A stretch of 52,204 nt of DNA, from contig JAGAYF010000029.1 of the NCBI GenBank assembly GCA_017940605.1, positions 1 through 52,204 on the forward strand, given 5' to 3'. Positions 8,704 to 19,100 of the stretch are shown piece after piece. The position numbers were made by a program, and so were the translations under genes. The stretch's first letter is position 1, and each line of letters begins with the position of its first letter. Below the pieces are notes generated by a model. The model searched no databases and was not told the DNA's origin. It saw only the letters and a list, made by a program, of their open reading frames with translations. This DNA comes from Bacteroidaceae bacterium (lineage in GTDB: Bacteria > Bacteroidota > Bacteroidia > Bacteroidales > Bacteroidaceae).

Positions 8704-10017
8704 TCAGTCATCGTAACCGTTGGCCTTGGCTTTCCATACCAGGCCAAGCACCAATGTGCCGATTACGGCTGCAATGAGCAGGCTGATGAACACGATGTTC
8801 CATCCATAGTGGTCGGCAACGTATCCAAATCCCCATCCGCTGAGGACCGTGCTGGCATAGGCAAAGAGTCCTGTCAGGCCCACGGCCGATGCTGCGGCTT
8901 CCTTGGTGGCAATGTTGGCGGCAGCAATGCCTATCAGGGCCTGCGGACCGTAGATGAAGAAACCTACGCCGAACAGGAAGATGATAGAGCCCACCATGGG
9001 CAGGCCTTCGGATTTCCACATCCACAGAAGGCCTACGCATATCAATGTCAATATGGTGCATATCAGACTGACGCGTGCAGCCTTGCCGTGAAAGTACTTG
9101 TCGCAGGCCCATCCTGAGAGCAACATGCCCAATAAGCCGAATATTTCAAATCCTCCGGCCATCCATCCTGACTGTGACGGGGTGACGTTCAACCATTGCT
9201 GGAACATGGTGGGTCCCCAGTCCAGGAATGCAAAGCGCACAGTGTAGATGAAGAAATTGGCAATGGACAATATCCAGATGAAGGGGTTCTTGAACACCCT
9301 TTTCATGAGTATGGCCCTGAATTCCTTGTTGGTCTTCTTGCGTTCCACCTCGTCGGTCATCTTGCCGACCGCAATTTCGGGCAATCCCACGCTGGTAGGC
9401 GTGTCGCGCAGCACGAAGAAGATAAATACCACGCCCAGCATGGCAATGATGGCAGGAATGTAGAAGCACCAGCGCCAGCCAAACGAAACGATGTATCCGC
9501 AAAGGACAAGTGCGACAAATGCACCGATGCTGTGCGAGGTGTTCCAGACGGACATCTTGGTGGCCAGTTGCTTGGGATGTACCCAATGGCACAAGATGCG
9601 TGCGCAGGGAGGATAGCCTGTACCCTGAAACCATCCGTTGAGTACCCACATCAGTCCAAACAGCCATACCGTGGAACTCATGCCGAAGACAAAGTTGCAG
9701 ATGGCACACATGGCCAGTCCCAACATCATGAACCAGCGTGCATTGACGCGGTCGCCCACGAAACCATTGACTAATTTGGAGATACCATAAACGACTCCGT
9801 TCATGGTAAGGAAGATACCTAAGTCTGTTTTGGTGAATCCCAGGTCGGGATCGGCTTCCATTCCAGGAATGGCCATGCTGAGGTTCTTCCTGACAATGTA
9901 GAAGATGGCATAGCCAATCATTGTTCCTATAATGGAACGCATCTGCCATTGCTTGAATCGTTTTGCGGTGGCGTCATCTACCTGACGCCCCATCATTTCC
10001 ATTGAATTATTGCTCAT
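8704..10017 (-). CDS. OPA-family organophosphate:phosphate antiporter (GlpT/UhpT-like)
   Basis: This 437-residue inner-membrane major facilitator protein has about 12 hydrophobic segments. It belongs to the organophosphate:phosphate antiporters: FYIVRKN places an arginine at residue 43 and YTVRFAFLDWGP one at residue 261, matching in position and context the two substrate-binding arginines of E. coli GlpT (R45, R269). GWFQGTGYPPCAR is another family signature. The substrate is probably a phosphorylated sugar or glycerol 3-phosphate taken up in exchange for phosphate. It is divergent from a ribulose-phosphate 3-epimerase family gene, suggesting that the imported sugar phosphate feeds pentose-phosphate metabolism (inference). 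A strong hairpin follows the gene. Confidence 0.9.
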   Translation of the reverse strand: MSNNSMEMMGRQVDDATAKRFKQWQMRSIIGTMIGYAIFYIVRKNLSMAIPGMEADPDLGFTKTDLGIFLTMNGVVYGISKLVNGFVGDRVNARWFMMLGLAMCAICNFVFGMSSTVWLFGLMWVLNGWFQGTGYPPCARILCHWVHPKQLATKMSVWNTSHSIGAFVALVLCGYIVSFGWRWCFYIPAIIAMLGVVFIFFVLRDTPTSVGLPEIAVGKMTDEVERKKTNKEFRAILMKRVFKNPFIWILSIANFFIYTVRFAFLDWGPTMFQQWLNVTPSQSGWMAGGFEIFGLLGMLLSGWACDKYFHGKAARVSLICTILTLICVGLLWMWKSEGLPMVGSIIFLFGVGFFIYGPQALIGIAAANIATKEAAASAVGLTGLFAYASTVLSGWGFGYVADHYGWNIVFISLLIAAVIGTLVLGLVWKAKANGYDD

Positions 10018-10047
10018 GATTGATACGTAGAATTAAAATTAATGGTG

Positions 10048-10077
10048 CAAAGATAGACATATTTTTTGATTGACAAG
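10048..10077 (-). promoter_or_regulatory. Candidate promoter for the OPA transporter
   Basis: On the minus strand, CTTG (10074-10077) precedes a perfect -7 box TATCTTTG (10048-10055) by 18 nt. The -33 box is one base off and the spacing one short. The leader would be about 25 nt. Confidence 0.45.
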
Positions 10078-10099
10078 TCCCATATTGGTGGGATTTCCG

Positions 10100-10107
10100 T
10101 AATTTTG
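10100..10107 (+). promoter_or_regulatory. Candidate -7 box for the epimerase gene
   Basis: TAATTTTG at 10100-10107 fits TAnnTTTG and lies 38 bp before the ATG at 10146, but no TTTG is at the expected distance upstream (the nearest ends at 10068). Confidence 0.35.
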
Positions 10108-10145
10108 CAAACAAATTACGAACATTATACAATACATTTCCTATC

Positions 10146-10814
10146 ATGAAAAAGTTACTTTCCGTATCTCTCATGTGTACAGACCTGATGAATGTGGAAA
10201 AGGATATCCACATTCTGGAAGATAACCATGTAGATTGGTTTCATTTGGATGTCATGGATGCCCATTTCGTGCCGAACCTGACATTTGGTCCTGATTTCAT
10301 CAAGCAACTGCGCAATGTCACTGACGTTCCGTTTGACATCCACGTCATGTTGGAAAAGCCCGAGGTTCTGCTCAACTACCTCACGCTGTCTGCCAAGGAC
10401 TATGTGACGGTTCACAGTGAATTGCCCGACGACGAGATTCAGAAAAGCATTGACCTGATCAAGGAAAAGGGGGCTCACGTCGGCTTGGCCTTTAATCCTG
10501 AAACGCCAGTTGAGAAGGCTGCCAAGTTTCTGCCCCAGGTGGACCTTGTACTGCTGATGCTGGTTAAGCCTGGCTTTGCCGGTGGAAAGATGATAGAAGG
10601 AATCATGGACAAGGTGGCTGCTACCAAGAAATACTTGCAGGAACACGGACTGGAGCACGTGCTTATCTCAACCGACGGGAACATTACGGTGGAAAGGGCA
10701 GCCGCCATGGCCAAGATGGGGGCAGATGTCTTTGTGGGCGGCACTTCGGCCGTGTATCGCAAGGGCATGGATTTGAAGGATACGATACCTGCATTCTATC
10801 AGGCCGTATCATAA
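10146..10814 (+). CDS. rpe: Ribulose-phosphate 3-epimerase family protein
   Basis: This 222-residue TIM-barrel enzyme likely interconverts ribulose 5-phosphate and xylulose 5-phosphate. The metal ligands sit in FHLDVMDAHFVPN (His and Asp), FDIHVML (His) and STDGNI (Asp). Phosphate-binding loops MLVKPGFAGGKM and GTSAVY are present. The usual VDGGI motif reads STDGNI here, so a related sugar such as allulose 6-phosphate (AlsE-like) is possible. It is divergent from the OPA transporter and followed by a 13-bp perfect hairpin. A second, more typical rpe may exist elsewhere in the genome; that cannot be seen here. Confidence 0.85.
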   Translation: MKKLLSVSLMCTDLMNVEKDIHILEDNHVDWFHLDVMDAHFVPNLTFGPDFIKQLRNVTDVPFDIHVMLEKPEVLLNYLTLSAKDYVTVHSELPDDEIQKSIDLIKEKGAHVGLAFNPETPVEKAAKFLPQVDLVLLMLVKPGFAGGKMIEGIMDKVAATKKYLQEHGLEHVLISTDGNITVERAAAMAKMGADVFVGGTSAVYRKGMDLKDTIPAFYQAVS

Positions 10815-10845
10815 GGCAAGAATCATTAATGCTTGTTTTCAATGT

Positions 10846-10882
10846 ACCCCGTTGCAGGCTTCGTCGAAACCTGCAACGGGGT
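10846..10882 (+). terminator. Terminator hairpin after the epimerase gene
   Basis: ACCCCGTTGCAGG (10846-10858) pairs perfectly with CCTGCAACGGGGT (10870-10882) around an 11-nt loop, 31 bp after the stop. No long T-run follows. Confidence 0.7.
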
Positions 10883-10967
10883 GTCTCATGTGCGTGCGGC
10901 CTGTCTTTTTGGTAGACGTTGTGATAAAAAGCCCCTTGTGTGGCGGCTTGGTTTCGGCATTTTTGAC

Positions 10968-10975
10968 TAAATTTG
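10968..10975 (+). promoter_or_regulatory. Candidate -7 box for tamB
   Basis: TAAATTTG at 10968-10975 fits TAnnTTTG and would give a leader of about 43 nt to the tamB ATG. The upstream element is weak: CTTG at 10947-10950 with a 17-nt spacer. Confidence 0.4.
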
Positions 10976-11024
10976 CCCGTTCATTGATAAAATCTGACCA
11001 GGTATCAAAAAATTTAGTTACATA

Positions 11025-14000
11025 TTGCGCATATCGGTAGTCGTTATTGCCATTATCTATGTGGTATTGACGACATCTTTGAATATGCCTTTTGTTACTG
11101 AGGCCATTGCACGGAAAGTGTCGGCCCTATTGTCAGAGAAACTTAGGACGGAAGTCCGTGTGGGGCAGGTAGAGGTAAGGCCTTTCCGCCAGATTTTTGT
11201 CAGGGATGTGCTCGTCAGGGATCAACGGAGCGACACCTTGGTGGCAGCACGGACGCTCAGCGTGCATTTGGACCTCCTGCCGCTGTTGCAGAACGAGTTG
11301 GTCATAAAGCACATGGGGCTGTTCAATGCTTCGGTGCGGTTCAGTAAGGATTCGGTAAACTCCAAGCCGAACTATCAGTTCATCCTAGACAACCTGGCCT
11401 CGGACCAGGGGGACGAGAAAGCCCGCATCAAGTTCAGTGCGCGCTCGTTTATATGCCGCGACATACAAATAAGGTACGATGTAGCCGACCAACCGCAGAC
11501 ACCTCGCAAGTTGAACCTGTCGCATGTGGCGTTGCGAAACCTTGATGCCAATTTCCGGATTAATTACTTTGCCCAAGATTCCATCGATATTCGGGTAAGG
11601 AACATCCGATTCAGGGAACAATCAGGACTGGCTGTAGAAAAGACTTTGCTGAAATGCGTACTGGCCGACAATAGGCTTCATGTGCATGACATGCGGCTGG
11701 ACATGGCTCAGACTCACTTGCGCATTGCCCAGGCCGACGTGGTGCTGAAGCCGCAGATACGTATCCGTCATGCCCAAGTGAACGGTCTGCTTTGTCCTTC
11801 TGACTTCGTTTGCCTGTCCGATGAGGCGAAACAATTTGCGAATGACCGATTCCAACTGGATGTCGTGGCCGACGGCAAGGGGCAAGACCTGGATGTGCAG
11901 ACCCGTATGCATGAGAAGGCGCAGCAAAGCATGGGCCTTGTGGCAACGGTACGGCTGGATCAGGGCATTTGGAACAGACAGCCGATTCGTGTGTCGGCCC
12001 ATGTGGAGCAGTTGCGTGCTACTCCGGCGTTCTATGAAAAGGCACTGGCCCTCTTTACGCAGGATGAGAGCCTAAGACAACGCCTGACGAAGTTAGGGCA
12101 GGTGGAACACTCGGGCGAGATACATGTTGACGGAGAGAATATCCATGTAACGGGAAACACGACGACGGAACTGGGAAAACTGGAGGAAAGCCTGACTCTC
12201 AAGGGGCGGCAATTGGATGGCCATTTGGCTTACAGGGACTTTCTTGTGGACCAATTGGCACAAGTCGAGGCTTTGCCGCGCTCGCCACAGGCCTCGCACG
12301 GCACGGCCATGGTGTCGGGATGCCTGCAACCGCTGTCCCTGCACTTCACTCATCGGGGTGAACAGTTATTCTATAACGGCTATGCCTACCACAACGTCAA
12401 CGTGGAGGCTACTTGGGCCGACAACAAGTTGAATGCCGACCTGCATGTGGATGACGAAAACCTAAAGTTGGCATCGCAAGTCCGGCTGACGACGGGCCGT
12501 CAGGGGGCTTCTGACATGCAGGCACAGGCTCGTGTGGACAAACTGTCACTCCGCGCCCTTCACCTGACTGACCGATACGATGATGTGGTTCTGTCGGCGC
12601 AGGTAGCGGCTTCGCTGTACGGCAATCCCGACAGGATATTGTCTGTGACCGTTCATGATTTCAAGGCGGACAACATTCCGCATCCTGTAGCCTTTGATTC
12701 CCTGCGTGTCAAGTTGCGTCAGGGGGCAAACAGTCAGGACTTGGTCGTAGCCAGCGATATGTTGGATGCTCATGTCAGGAGTTCCGTCCCCATTCAGAAC
12801 GCCCCCGATGCCATGTTCTCCTTTATGTCTGCGGCGTTTCCCTCCTTGGGTAATTATGTCAAGTTTGCCCCCGTGCAGCATCCCAATTTGGATTTTCAGT
12901 TCAAGGTAAGAAAAACTGATGTCCTGGCTTATTTTCTTAACCTGCCCTTGAGTGTCAAACAGGAAGCAACTGTATCGGGCTTCGTTGACCATGACAAGAA
13001 CCAAATCAACCTGACTGCTTGGATGCCCAAGTTCACGATAAACGACGAACCCTATGCCGATGCGAGCATGTACCTGAAGGGAAACAGAGATTCACTGCAT
13101 GTGTTATCCCAACTGACCAAGTCTTTTGACGACACTGACGTGCGCATGGTTCTCAATACCCAGGTGGCAGACAACACCATTGCCCCCGTTCTGGACTGGA
13201 AGACGATCAACAGCAACGGAACAAGCGGAAATGTGGCGGCACGATGCCAGTTCAGCAAGGACAATGCGGACGACCGCATAGCCGACATCCTGATTCAGCC
13301 CTCAAGGGTCTTCATTAAGGACACGCTGTGGAGTGTAAGCAGCTCTCATGTCGAATGGAACAAGGGCAATGTCCATATCAGCCCACTTGAAATCAGGAAT
13401 GGCAGCCAGTATATCAGCCTTAGCCGCGCGAAGGGGAGTGGTGAGCCCTACAAGGTTGACATCAATGACATTGAGATAGCGCACATTCAGGACCTGCTCA
13501 ATTTCCATCCAGTCGAATTCTCAGGAAAAGCAACAGGTACGGCATTCATTCCGACAGAAGTTGACCGGCGGGACATCCCTGTACGACTTACGGTGCAGGA
13601 TTTCCGTTTTCAGGACGGACGCATGGGGACGCTTCGCGTCAAGGCTCTTTGGGACGGTGAGGAAGGGGCGGTCCACATTGACGGACTCACCCGCCGGAGT
13701 CTTCAGGATTCGCTATGGATACATGGGAGGGTCGATATAGCCAACGATTCCATTGACCTTAGCTTTGAGGCGCACAGGACGAGTCTGGAGTTCCTTAATT
13801 CGTGGCTGGAAGGCGTGCTGGGCCACATTGAGGGAACGACTACGGGTCATCTGCGCTTGCATGGTCCGTTGAGTGGAATGGATTTTGAGGGATGCGAGCA
13901 CGTTGATACAATGACGTTCCGTCCGCCCTTTAATAATGCGCCCTATATGGTGACACATGACAGTGTGCGCTTTGCCGAGGGGCGTATCATCTTCGAGGAC

Positions 14001-15392
14001 TTCCATATCAAGGACCTGCGCGGGGGCAGTTGTACGGCGGTAGGGCAGGTTACGCACAATAAGATTAAGGACTTTGGCTATGATATACGTTTCGATGCCA
14101 ACAACCTGCTGGCCTATAATTGGCGCGAGGGAGCGAGCCAGGATATTTTCTGGGGTGTCATACACGCCAATGGCGACGGCCGGCTGTGGGGTAATACGTC
14201 CAACGTGCATGCTGAACTGAACCTCTCGCCTACGCCTGGCTCGGTGTTCTGCTACAACAGTTCGGACGAGGAGACGGCTGCGGCTTCGACCGACTTTATC
14301 CGTTTCCACGACAGCTACAAGTCGCCTTCGGGTTTCTCAGGCGGCGATGCTGTGACGGTTGCAGCGCAGAATTCCATGCGTGACTCAACGGTCAATATTT
14401 TTCTCCATATCAATGCCAACGTCAATCCCAATGCTCAAATTGTCATCTACACCGACCGAAGAACCGGCGACGGCCTGACACTTCACGGCAACGGCCCTAT
14501 CAGCGCATCGTGGCACAACAAGGGCCGATTCCAGTTAACTGGATTATACACGACGACCGAGGGCGAGTACCACTTGACCATCCAAGACTTGATGCGTCGC
14601 ACGTTCCGCATCCAGCCTGGGGGCTTTCTCAGGTTTTCGGGGAGTGCCGAGGACGGTGACCTGAACCTTAAGGGAGTCTACTCTGTGCATTCCGTCTCAC
14701 TCAGTGACCTCAACTTGGGACAGAACATCAGCAATGCCACAACCAGTGTGGACTGCCTGCTCAACTTTGGCGGCAAGTGCAACAACCCTCAGGTTACCTT
14801 CGGACTGGACTTCCCCACGGCGGGCGATGACCTGCGACAGACCATTCACAGTGCCATATCTTCCCAAGAGGACATGAACATGCAGATGCTATACCTGCTT
14901 ACGATAGGCCGCTTCTATACCTATGACTATACCAACATGGCCAATTCGTCGACCATGAACCAATCCACGCTGGCTATGCAGTCGCTTTTTGCCAATACGT
15001 TGGGCAACAGCCTTGGCAGCGTCATCAGTCAGGCTCTTCACCTGACCAATTGGACCTTTGGTCCTAACATTGCCACGGGGCGCATGGGCTGGGATGATAT
15101 GGAAGTGGGAGGTCAGCTTCAGGGTAGCCTGCTTCAGAACCGATTGCAGCTGCGCGGAAACTTTGGTTACCGTGAACAGACGACCTATGCCAACAACTTT
15201 GTGGGCGACTTCAATATACGTTATCTCCTAAACCCCAAGGGTACGGTCAGCCTCAAGGCTTACAGCGAGACCAACGACCGTTACTTCTCCCGTTCCTCGC
15301 TTTCGACCCAGGGAGGAGGCATCCAGTTCCAGCATGACTTCAACAACGCCAGGAAATTGTTCAAGAAATCCCCAAAAGGTAAAAAGAAGTAA
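11025..15392 (+). CDS. tamB: Translocation and assembly module protein TamB (DUF490 domain)
   Basis: This 1455-residue AsmA-like protein is anchored by an N-terminal membrane helix (VVVIAIIYVVLTTSLNM). It continues as a long repetitive beta-rich body, expected to form a periplasm-spanning hydrophobic groove between inner and outer membrane. The C-terminal ~400 residues carry the DUF490/TamB region (NPNAQIVIYTDRRTGDGL, GEYHLTIQDLMRRTF, LLTIGRFY, FGPNIATGRMGWDDMEVGGQ). Family roles are outer-membrane protein insertion or phospholipid transport. The large size matches the family. It precedes the FAH-like, porU, porV and ispF genes; the 174-bp gap to the next gene contains no clear terminator. 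Confidence 0.9.
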   Translation: MRISVVVIAIIYVVLTTSLNMPFVTEAIARKVSALLSEKLRTEVRVGQVEVRPFRQIFVRDVLVRDQRSDTLVAARTLSVHLDLLPLLQNELVIKHMGLFNASVRFSKDSVNSKPNYQFILDNLASDQGDEKARIKFSARSFICRDIQIRYDVADQPQTPRKLNLSHVALRNLDANFRINYFAQDSIDIRVRNIRFREQSGLAVEKTLLKCVLADNRLHVHDMRLDMAQTHLRIAQADVVLKPQIRIRHAQVNGLLCPSDFVCLSDEAKQFANDRFQLDVVADGKGQDLDVQTRMHEKAQQSMGLVATVRLDQGIWNRQPIRVSAHVEQLRATPAFYEKALALFTQDESLRQRLTKLGQVEHSGEIHVDGENIHVTGNTTTELGKLEESLTLKGRQLDGHLAYRDFLVDQLAQVEALPRSPQASHGTAMVSGCLQPLSLHFTHRGEQLFYNGYAYHNVNVEATWADNKLNADLHVDDENLKLASQVRLTTGRQGASDMQAQARVDKLSLRALHLTDRYDDVVLSAQVAASLYGNPDRILSVTVHDFKADNIPHPVAFDSLRVKLRQGANSQDLVVASDMLDAHVRSSVPIQNAPDAMFSFMSAAFPSLGNYVKFAPVQHPNLDFQFKVRKTDVLAYFLNLPLSVKQEATVSGFVDHDKNQINLTAWMPKFTINDEPYADASMYLKGNRDSLHVLSQLTKSFDDTDVRMVLNTQVADNTIAPVLDWKTINSNGTSGNVAARCQFSKDNADDRIADILIQPSRVFIKDTLWSVSSSHVEWNKGNVHISPLEIRNGSQYISLSRAKGSGEPYKVDINDIEIAHIQDLLNFHPVEFSGKATGTAFIPTEVDRRDIPVRLTVQDFRFQDGRMGTLRVKALWDGEEGAVHIDGLTRRSLQDSLWIHGRVDIANDSIDLSFEAHRTSLEFLNSWLEGVLGHIEGTTTGHLRLHGPLSGMDFEGCEHVDTMTFRPPFNNAPYMVTHDSVRFAEGRIIFEDFHIKDLRGGSCTAVGQVTHNKIKDFGYDIRFDANNLLAYNWREGASQDIFWGVIHANGDGRLWGNTSNVHAELNLSPTPGSVFCYNSSDEETAAASTDFIRFHDSYKSPSGFSGGDAVTVAAQNSMRDSTVNIFLHINANVNPNAQIVIYTDRRTGDGLTLHGNGPISASWHNKGRFQLTGLYTTTEGEYHLTIQDLMRRTFRIQPGGFLRFSGSAEDGDLNLKGVYSVHSVSLSDLNLGQNISNATTSVDCLLNFGGKCNNPQVTFGLDFPTAGDDLRQTIHSAISSQEDMNMQMLYLLTIGRFYTYDYTNMANSSTMNQSTLAMQSLFANTLGNSLGSVISQALHLTNWTFGPNIATGRMGWDDMEVGGQLQGSLLQNRLQLRGNFGYREQTTYANNFVGDFNIRYLLNPKGTVSLKAYSETNDRYFSRSSLSTQGGGIQFQHDFNNARKLFKKSPKGKKK

Positions 15393-15566
15393 CCGTTCTT
15401 GCATATGGGAGTCCGACTTAGTGAAACAGTTCTTGAAACTTCCTGCTTTTATTAGGCAGAATTTGCAGTGAAACGGAGTTTTTAAGAACAAGGAATGGGC
15501 GTAATGGCAGATTTCATTAATTTTGTATTGTCTAATGATGTGAAGTTAAGATGCATTTGATATAAG

Positions 15567-16133
15567 ATGAAGATCATTGTATTGTCAGAAAATCGTTTGC
15601 AAAGCAATAAATTGGGGTTGCCCGCGTTCTATAACAAGCCAGATTCCACGCTGGTCAGGAGCGGCAAACCATTTTTTCTGCCCGAATGGGGCGGAAGTTG
15701 GCAGGTTACGCTCCACATGGTGGCCGTGTTGAACCGTTTGGGGAAGTCCTTTGCCCCTAGGTTCGCTCCTCGTTACTACGATCAGGTGGCACTGGGGCTG
15801 ATCTTCCAGCCAGAAAAGGCTGAAGACAGTGCATGGGGGGCGCATGTGCTGGATGGTTCGACTGTTGTAGGACTTCCACTGGACAAAAAACTGCTGCCGA
15901 CCGATGGTTGCATGTGGTGCAGTGACAATAAGCCGGTCAACGTCTCCTTTAGTCCCCAGGACTGCTTGGCTGAGATGGATTTAGCACTATCGGCCCTGAG
16001 TCAATTGATGACGTGGCGGCACGGCGACCTGTTGTTCAGCCGGCCGCTGCACGTTGAGAACCATTTGGCCGAGAGCCAGCTTGTGGAAGCCATGATGGCA
16101 GGCACGCAAGTGCTGAAGGTGGCGGTAAAATGA
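15567..16133 (+). CDS. Degenerate fumarylacetoacetate hydrolase (FAH) family protein
   Basis: This 188-residue protein resembles the small FAH-family proteins I recall beside porU in other Bacteroidetes: PFFLPEW, LNRLGKSFAPRFAPRYYDQVALGL and the C-terminal MTWRHGDLLF align with the family's KPDS-FFLP, RINRLGK-FA-RYYD and FRNGDLLYTG segments. Where typical members have paired metal-binding glutamates (…EVE…), this sequence reads SWQVTLH, and the later DFTARD-type aspartate region reads LIFQPEK. GDLLFSRPL replaces GDLLYTGTP. The metal site therefore looks lost and the protein is probably not an active hydrolase. It ends 13 bp before porU, so it is likely co-expressed. The family call is by eye and moderately secure. 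Confidence 0.65.
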   Translation: MKIIVLSENRLQSNKLGLPAFYNKPDSTLVRSGKPFFLPEWGGSWQVTLHMVAVLNRLGKSFAPRFAPRYYDQVALGLIFQPEKAEDSAWGAHVLDGSTVVGLPLDKKLLPTDGCMWCSDNKPVNVSFSPQDCLAEMDLALSALSQLMTWRHGDLLFSRPLHVENHLAESQLVEAMMAGTQVLKVAVK

Positions 16134-16146
16134 TGAAGATACAACT

Positions 16147-19100
16147 ATGAAATGCTGGAATAAAACCACTTGCCGTATGGCGTGGGTGCTAATGGGACTC
16201 ATCTTCCTGTCGGGCGTGGCCATGGGCCATACCTTGCGACAGGAAATCGTGCGCGTTGAGTGGAACGGCATCAGACAGGGGCAAGTACCTGTGGTAAGTC
16301 GCAGCCTATGTTTGGGACGAATGGACCTAGGCCAAGCCATCAGCGTGCGTTTGGAGTATCCCGAGTACGTCAGGCTTAGTGCCAATGAACGTAAGGCGTT
16401 GCAGGATGTGGGCTACGTTCCTGCAGAAAGTCTGTCCGTTTCGCAGAACATAGGTCGCAGCAGAGGAGAGTGCTTCTTCGACGTGCAGTTCGTACCCATC
16501 AGGAAGTCGGGCCGGCACTGGGAACGACTGGTCAGTGCCAAACTAGTCGTCTGTATGCAGGACACTCATCTGTCGGCTGTGACAGTCGACGACGTGGCAG
16601 CCGATGGAAGTGCGGCAACGCGCTATGTACAACATAGTGTCCTGAGCACGGGCCGTTGGGTTAAGATTCGTGTACAGGAAGAGGGTGTCTATGCCCTGAC
16701 CCATGCTCAGTTGGCCCAGATGGGGTTTGCCCATCCAGAGATGGTCAAGGTGTTTGGCTACGGCGGCAGGATACTTAATGACCGAATAAGCTACGGAACA
16801 ACGGGCGGTGACTACGATGATTTGGAGGAAATACCCCTGTATAGGCGTGGCAGTGATGTATTGTTTTGGGCCGAAGGCACGGTGCGCTGGGGCACTCTGT
16901 CTTACAACAATACGACCCAGACCTATGTCGCCACCCACCGCAACAATCCCTACAGTCGTTACAGCTACTATTTCGTGACCGAGGGAGACAGTCCTGCCGT
17001 GCTGGCGAATAAAACTACTGCGCAGTCAGTTGCAAGCTCGGTGATAAAGACATTCCCCGAACACAGCCTTATAGACCCCGAGGAGTACAGTTGGTATACC
17101 AGCGGACGCAACCTATATGAACGATACAACTATGGCGAGTCGGGCAACAGCCGCACTTACAACTTGGCTGCACCCGATGCAGACACCACCCAGGCGGCAT
17201 CGCTATATGTTATCTTCTCTGCTTATAACCAGAGTGGCGTAACACAGGTGACTGTGAAGGCCAACGGAAACCAACTTGGACAGTTTAACATTGGCAAGTC
17301 GGGCGAATACGACCACGCCATCAGCGGTAGTCGTCTGTGGGCTGTGCAGGGACTTATGCAGAACAACAAGGTGAACATTACCACGACAGCAGGCGTTGAT
17401 GCCCGACTGGATGTGCTACGGCTCGACTATATGCGCAAGCTGAACCTAAGGGAAAACTTCCTTTGCTTCAGCAGTCAGCAGTCGGGTAGTGCTGTTTTTC
17501 AGATAACCAACGCCAATGCCGATACGCGCGTGTGGCAGTTGGGACGGCCTGGAGACCCGTTGGCTGGCAGGGAAGGTACTTTGGCTGGCAACATTCTCTC
17601 TGTTCCTGTCGACGATGCGTCACTTCGCTACGTCGCGCTCAATACTTCGGCCACATTCCCCCAGCCTGAGGTGGTAGGTACGGTCACCAATCAGGACCTG
17701 CATGCCGACAGTTCGTACACCATGGTAATCATTGTGCCCGAGAGTGGAAAACTGACGGCTCAGGCACAACGTCTGGCTCAATGGCATGCACAGCATGACG
17801 GTATGTCGGTCAAGGTGGTGAGAGCCGATGAGATATATAATGAGTTCTCGAGCGGAACGCCCGATGCATGTGCATATAGGCGATACCTGAAGAAACTCTA
17901 TGACTGTGCAGACAGCGAGAAGGATATGCCTCGCTACTTGTTGCTCATGGGCTCGAGCGTGTGGGACAACCGCATGCTGACCAGCGAGTGCGCCTACCTG
18001 AACCCCAAGGACTACCTTCTGTGCTATGAGAGTGAGGCCTCGTTGAGCGAAGTGGACAGTTATGTGACGGATGACTACTTTGGACTCCTTGACGATGGTG
18101 AGGGAAGCAATTTGCTGACTGAGAAGATAGACTTAGGCATAGGTCGCTTGCCGGTAACGACTGCTGACGAAGCGCAGGTCATGGTGGACAAAATCATTGA
18201 CTATGCCCAGAATACCCATGCTGGCAGTTGGAAGAACAATATATATATGTTGGCAGATGATGGCGATGCCAATCAGCACATGGAGGGGGCAGAAGCCGTG
18301 GCTCAATTGGTGGAATCACAACATCCCAACCTGAATGCAAAACGCATCTACTGGGATGCCTATGAACGCGTAAGTACGGCCACGGGGCACACCTATCCCA
18401 GTGTGACATCCGACCTGAAGTCCATCCTAAACAACAAGGGGGCACTGGTCATGAACTACATGGGGCACGGTGCTCCCTACAGCATCTCCCATGAGTTGGT
18501 ACTTCGCCTGAACGACTTCAAGGAAGCTTCAAGCAACAAAGTACCGCTGTGGGTGATCGCTTCATGCATCATCACCCCCTTTGACATGTTGGAGGAAACC
18601 ATAGGCGAGACGGCCATGCTGAACAAGAAAAGCGGAACAATTGGCTTCTTCAGTGCATCCAGAGCGGTCTATTCCATGCAGAACGGCTACCTTAACAATC
18701 ACTTCATGAACTATCTGTTGGCCCGAGATGCCAACGGCCGCCGCAACACAATAGGAGATGCGGCGCGCATGTGCAAGGTCAGGTTGGTGACGACCGGCAC
18801 GGGAATTTCCCAGAATGACTTGGGATACAACAAGCTGAAATATGCGCTGATGGGCGATCCAGCCCTGACACTCTCCATGCCCACTGACCGCGTGGTCGTA
18901 GATGAGGTTGACGGCAAACCTGCGGGGACGGCAGTGCAGTTCCAGGCAGGAAGCCAGGTCAGGATAAAAGGCCATGTGGAGAAGGAAGACGGTACTGCGA
19001 ATTCCGATTTCAATGGTTCAGTGTCGTTGACGTTGATGGACAGCAAGGATACCATTACGTGCCGCAACAATGCAGGTGCTGACGTAACTCCGCTTACATA

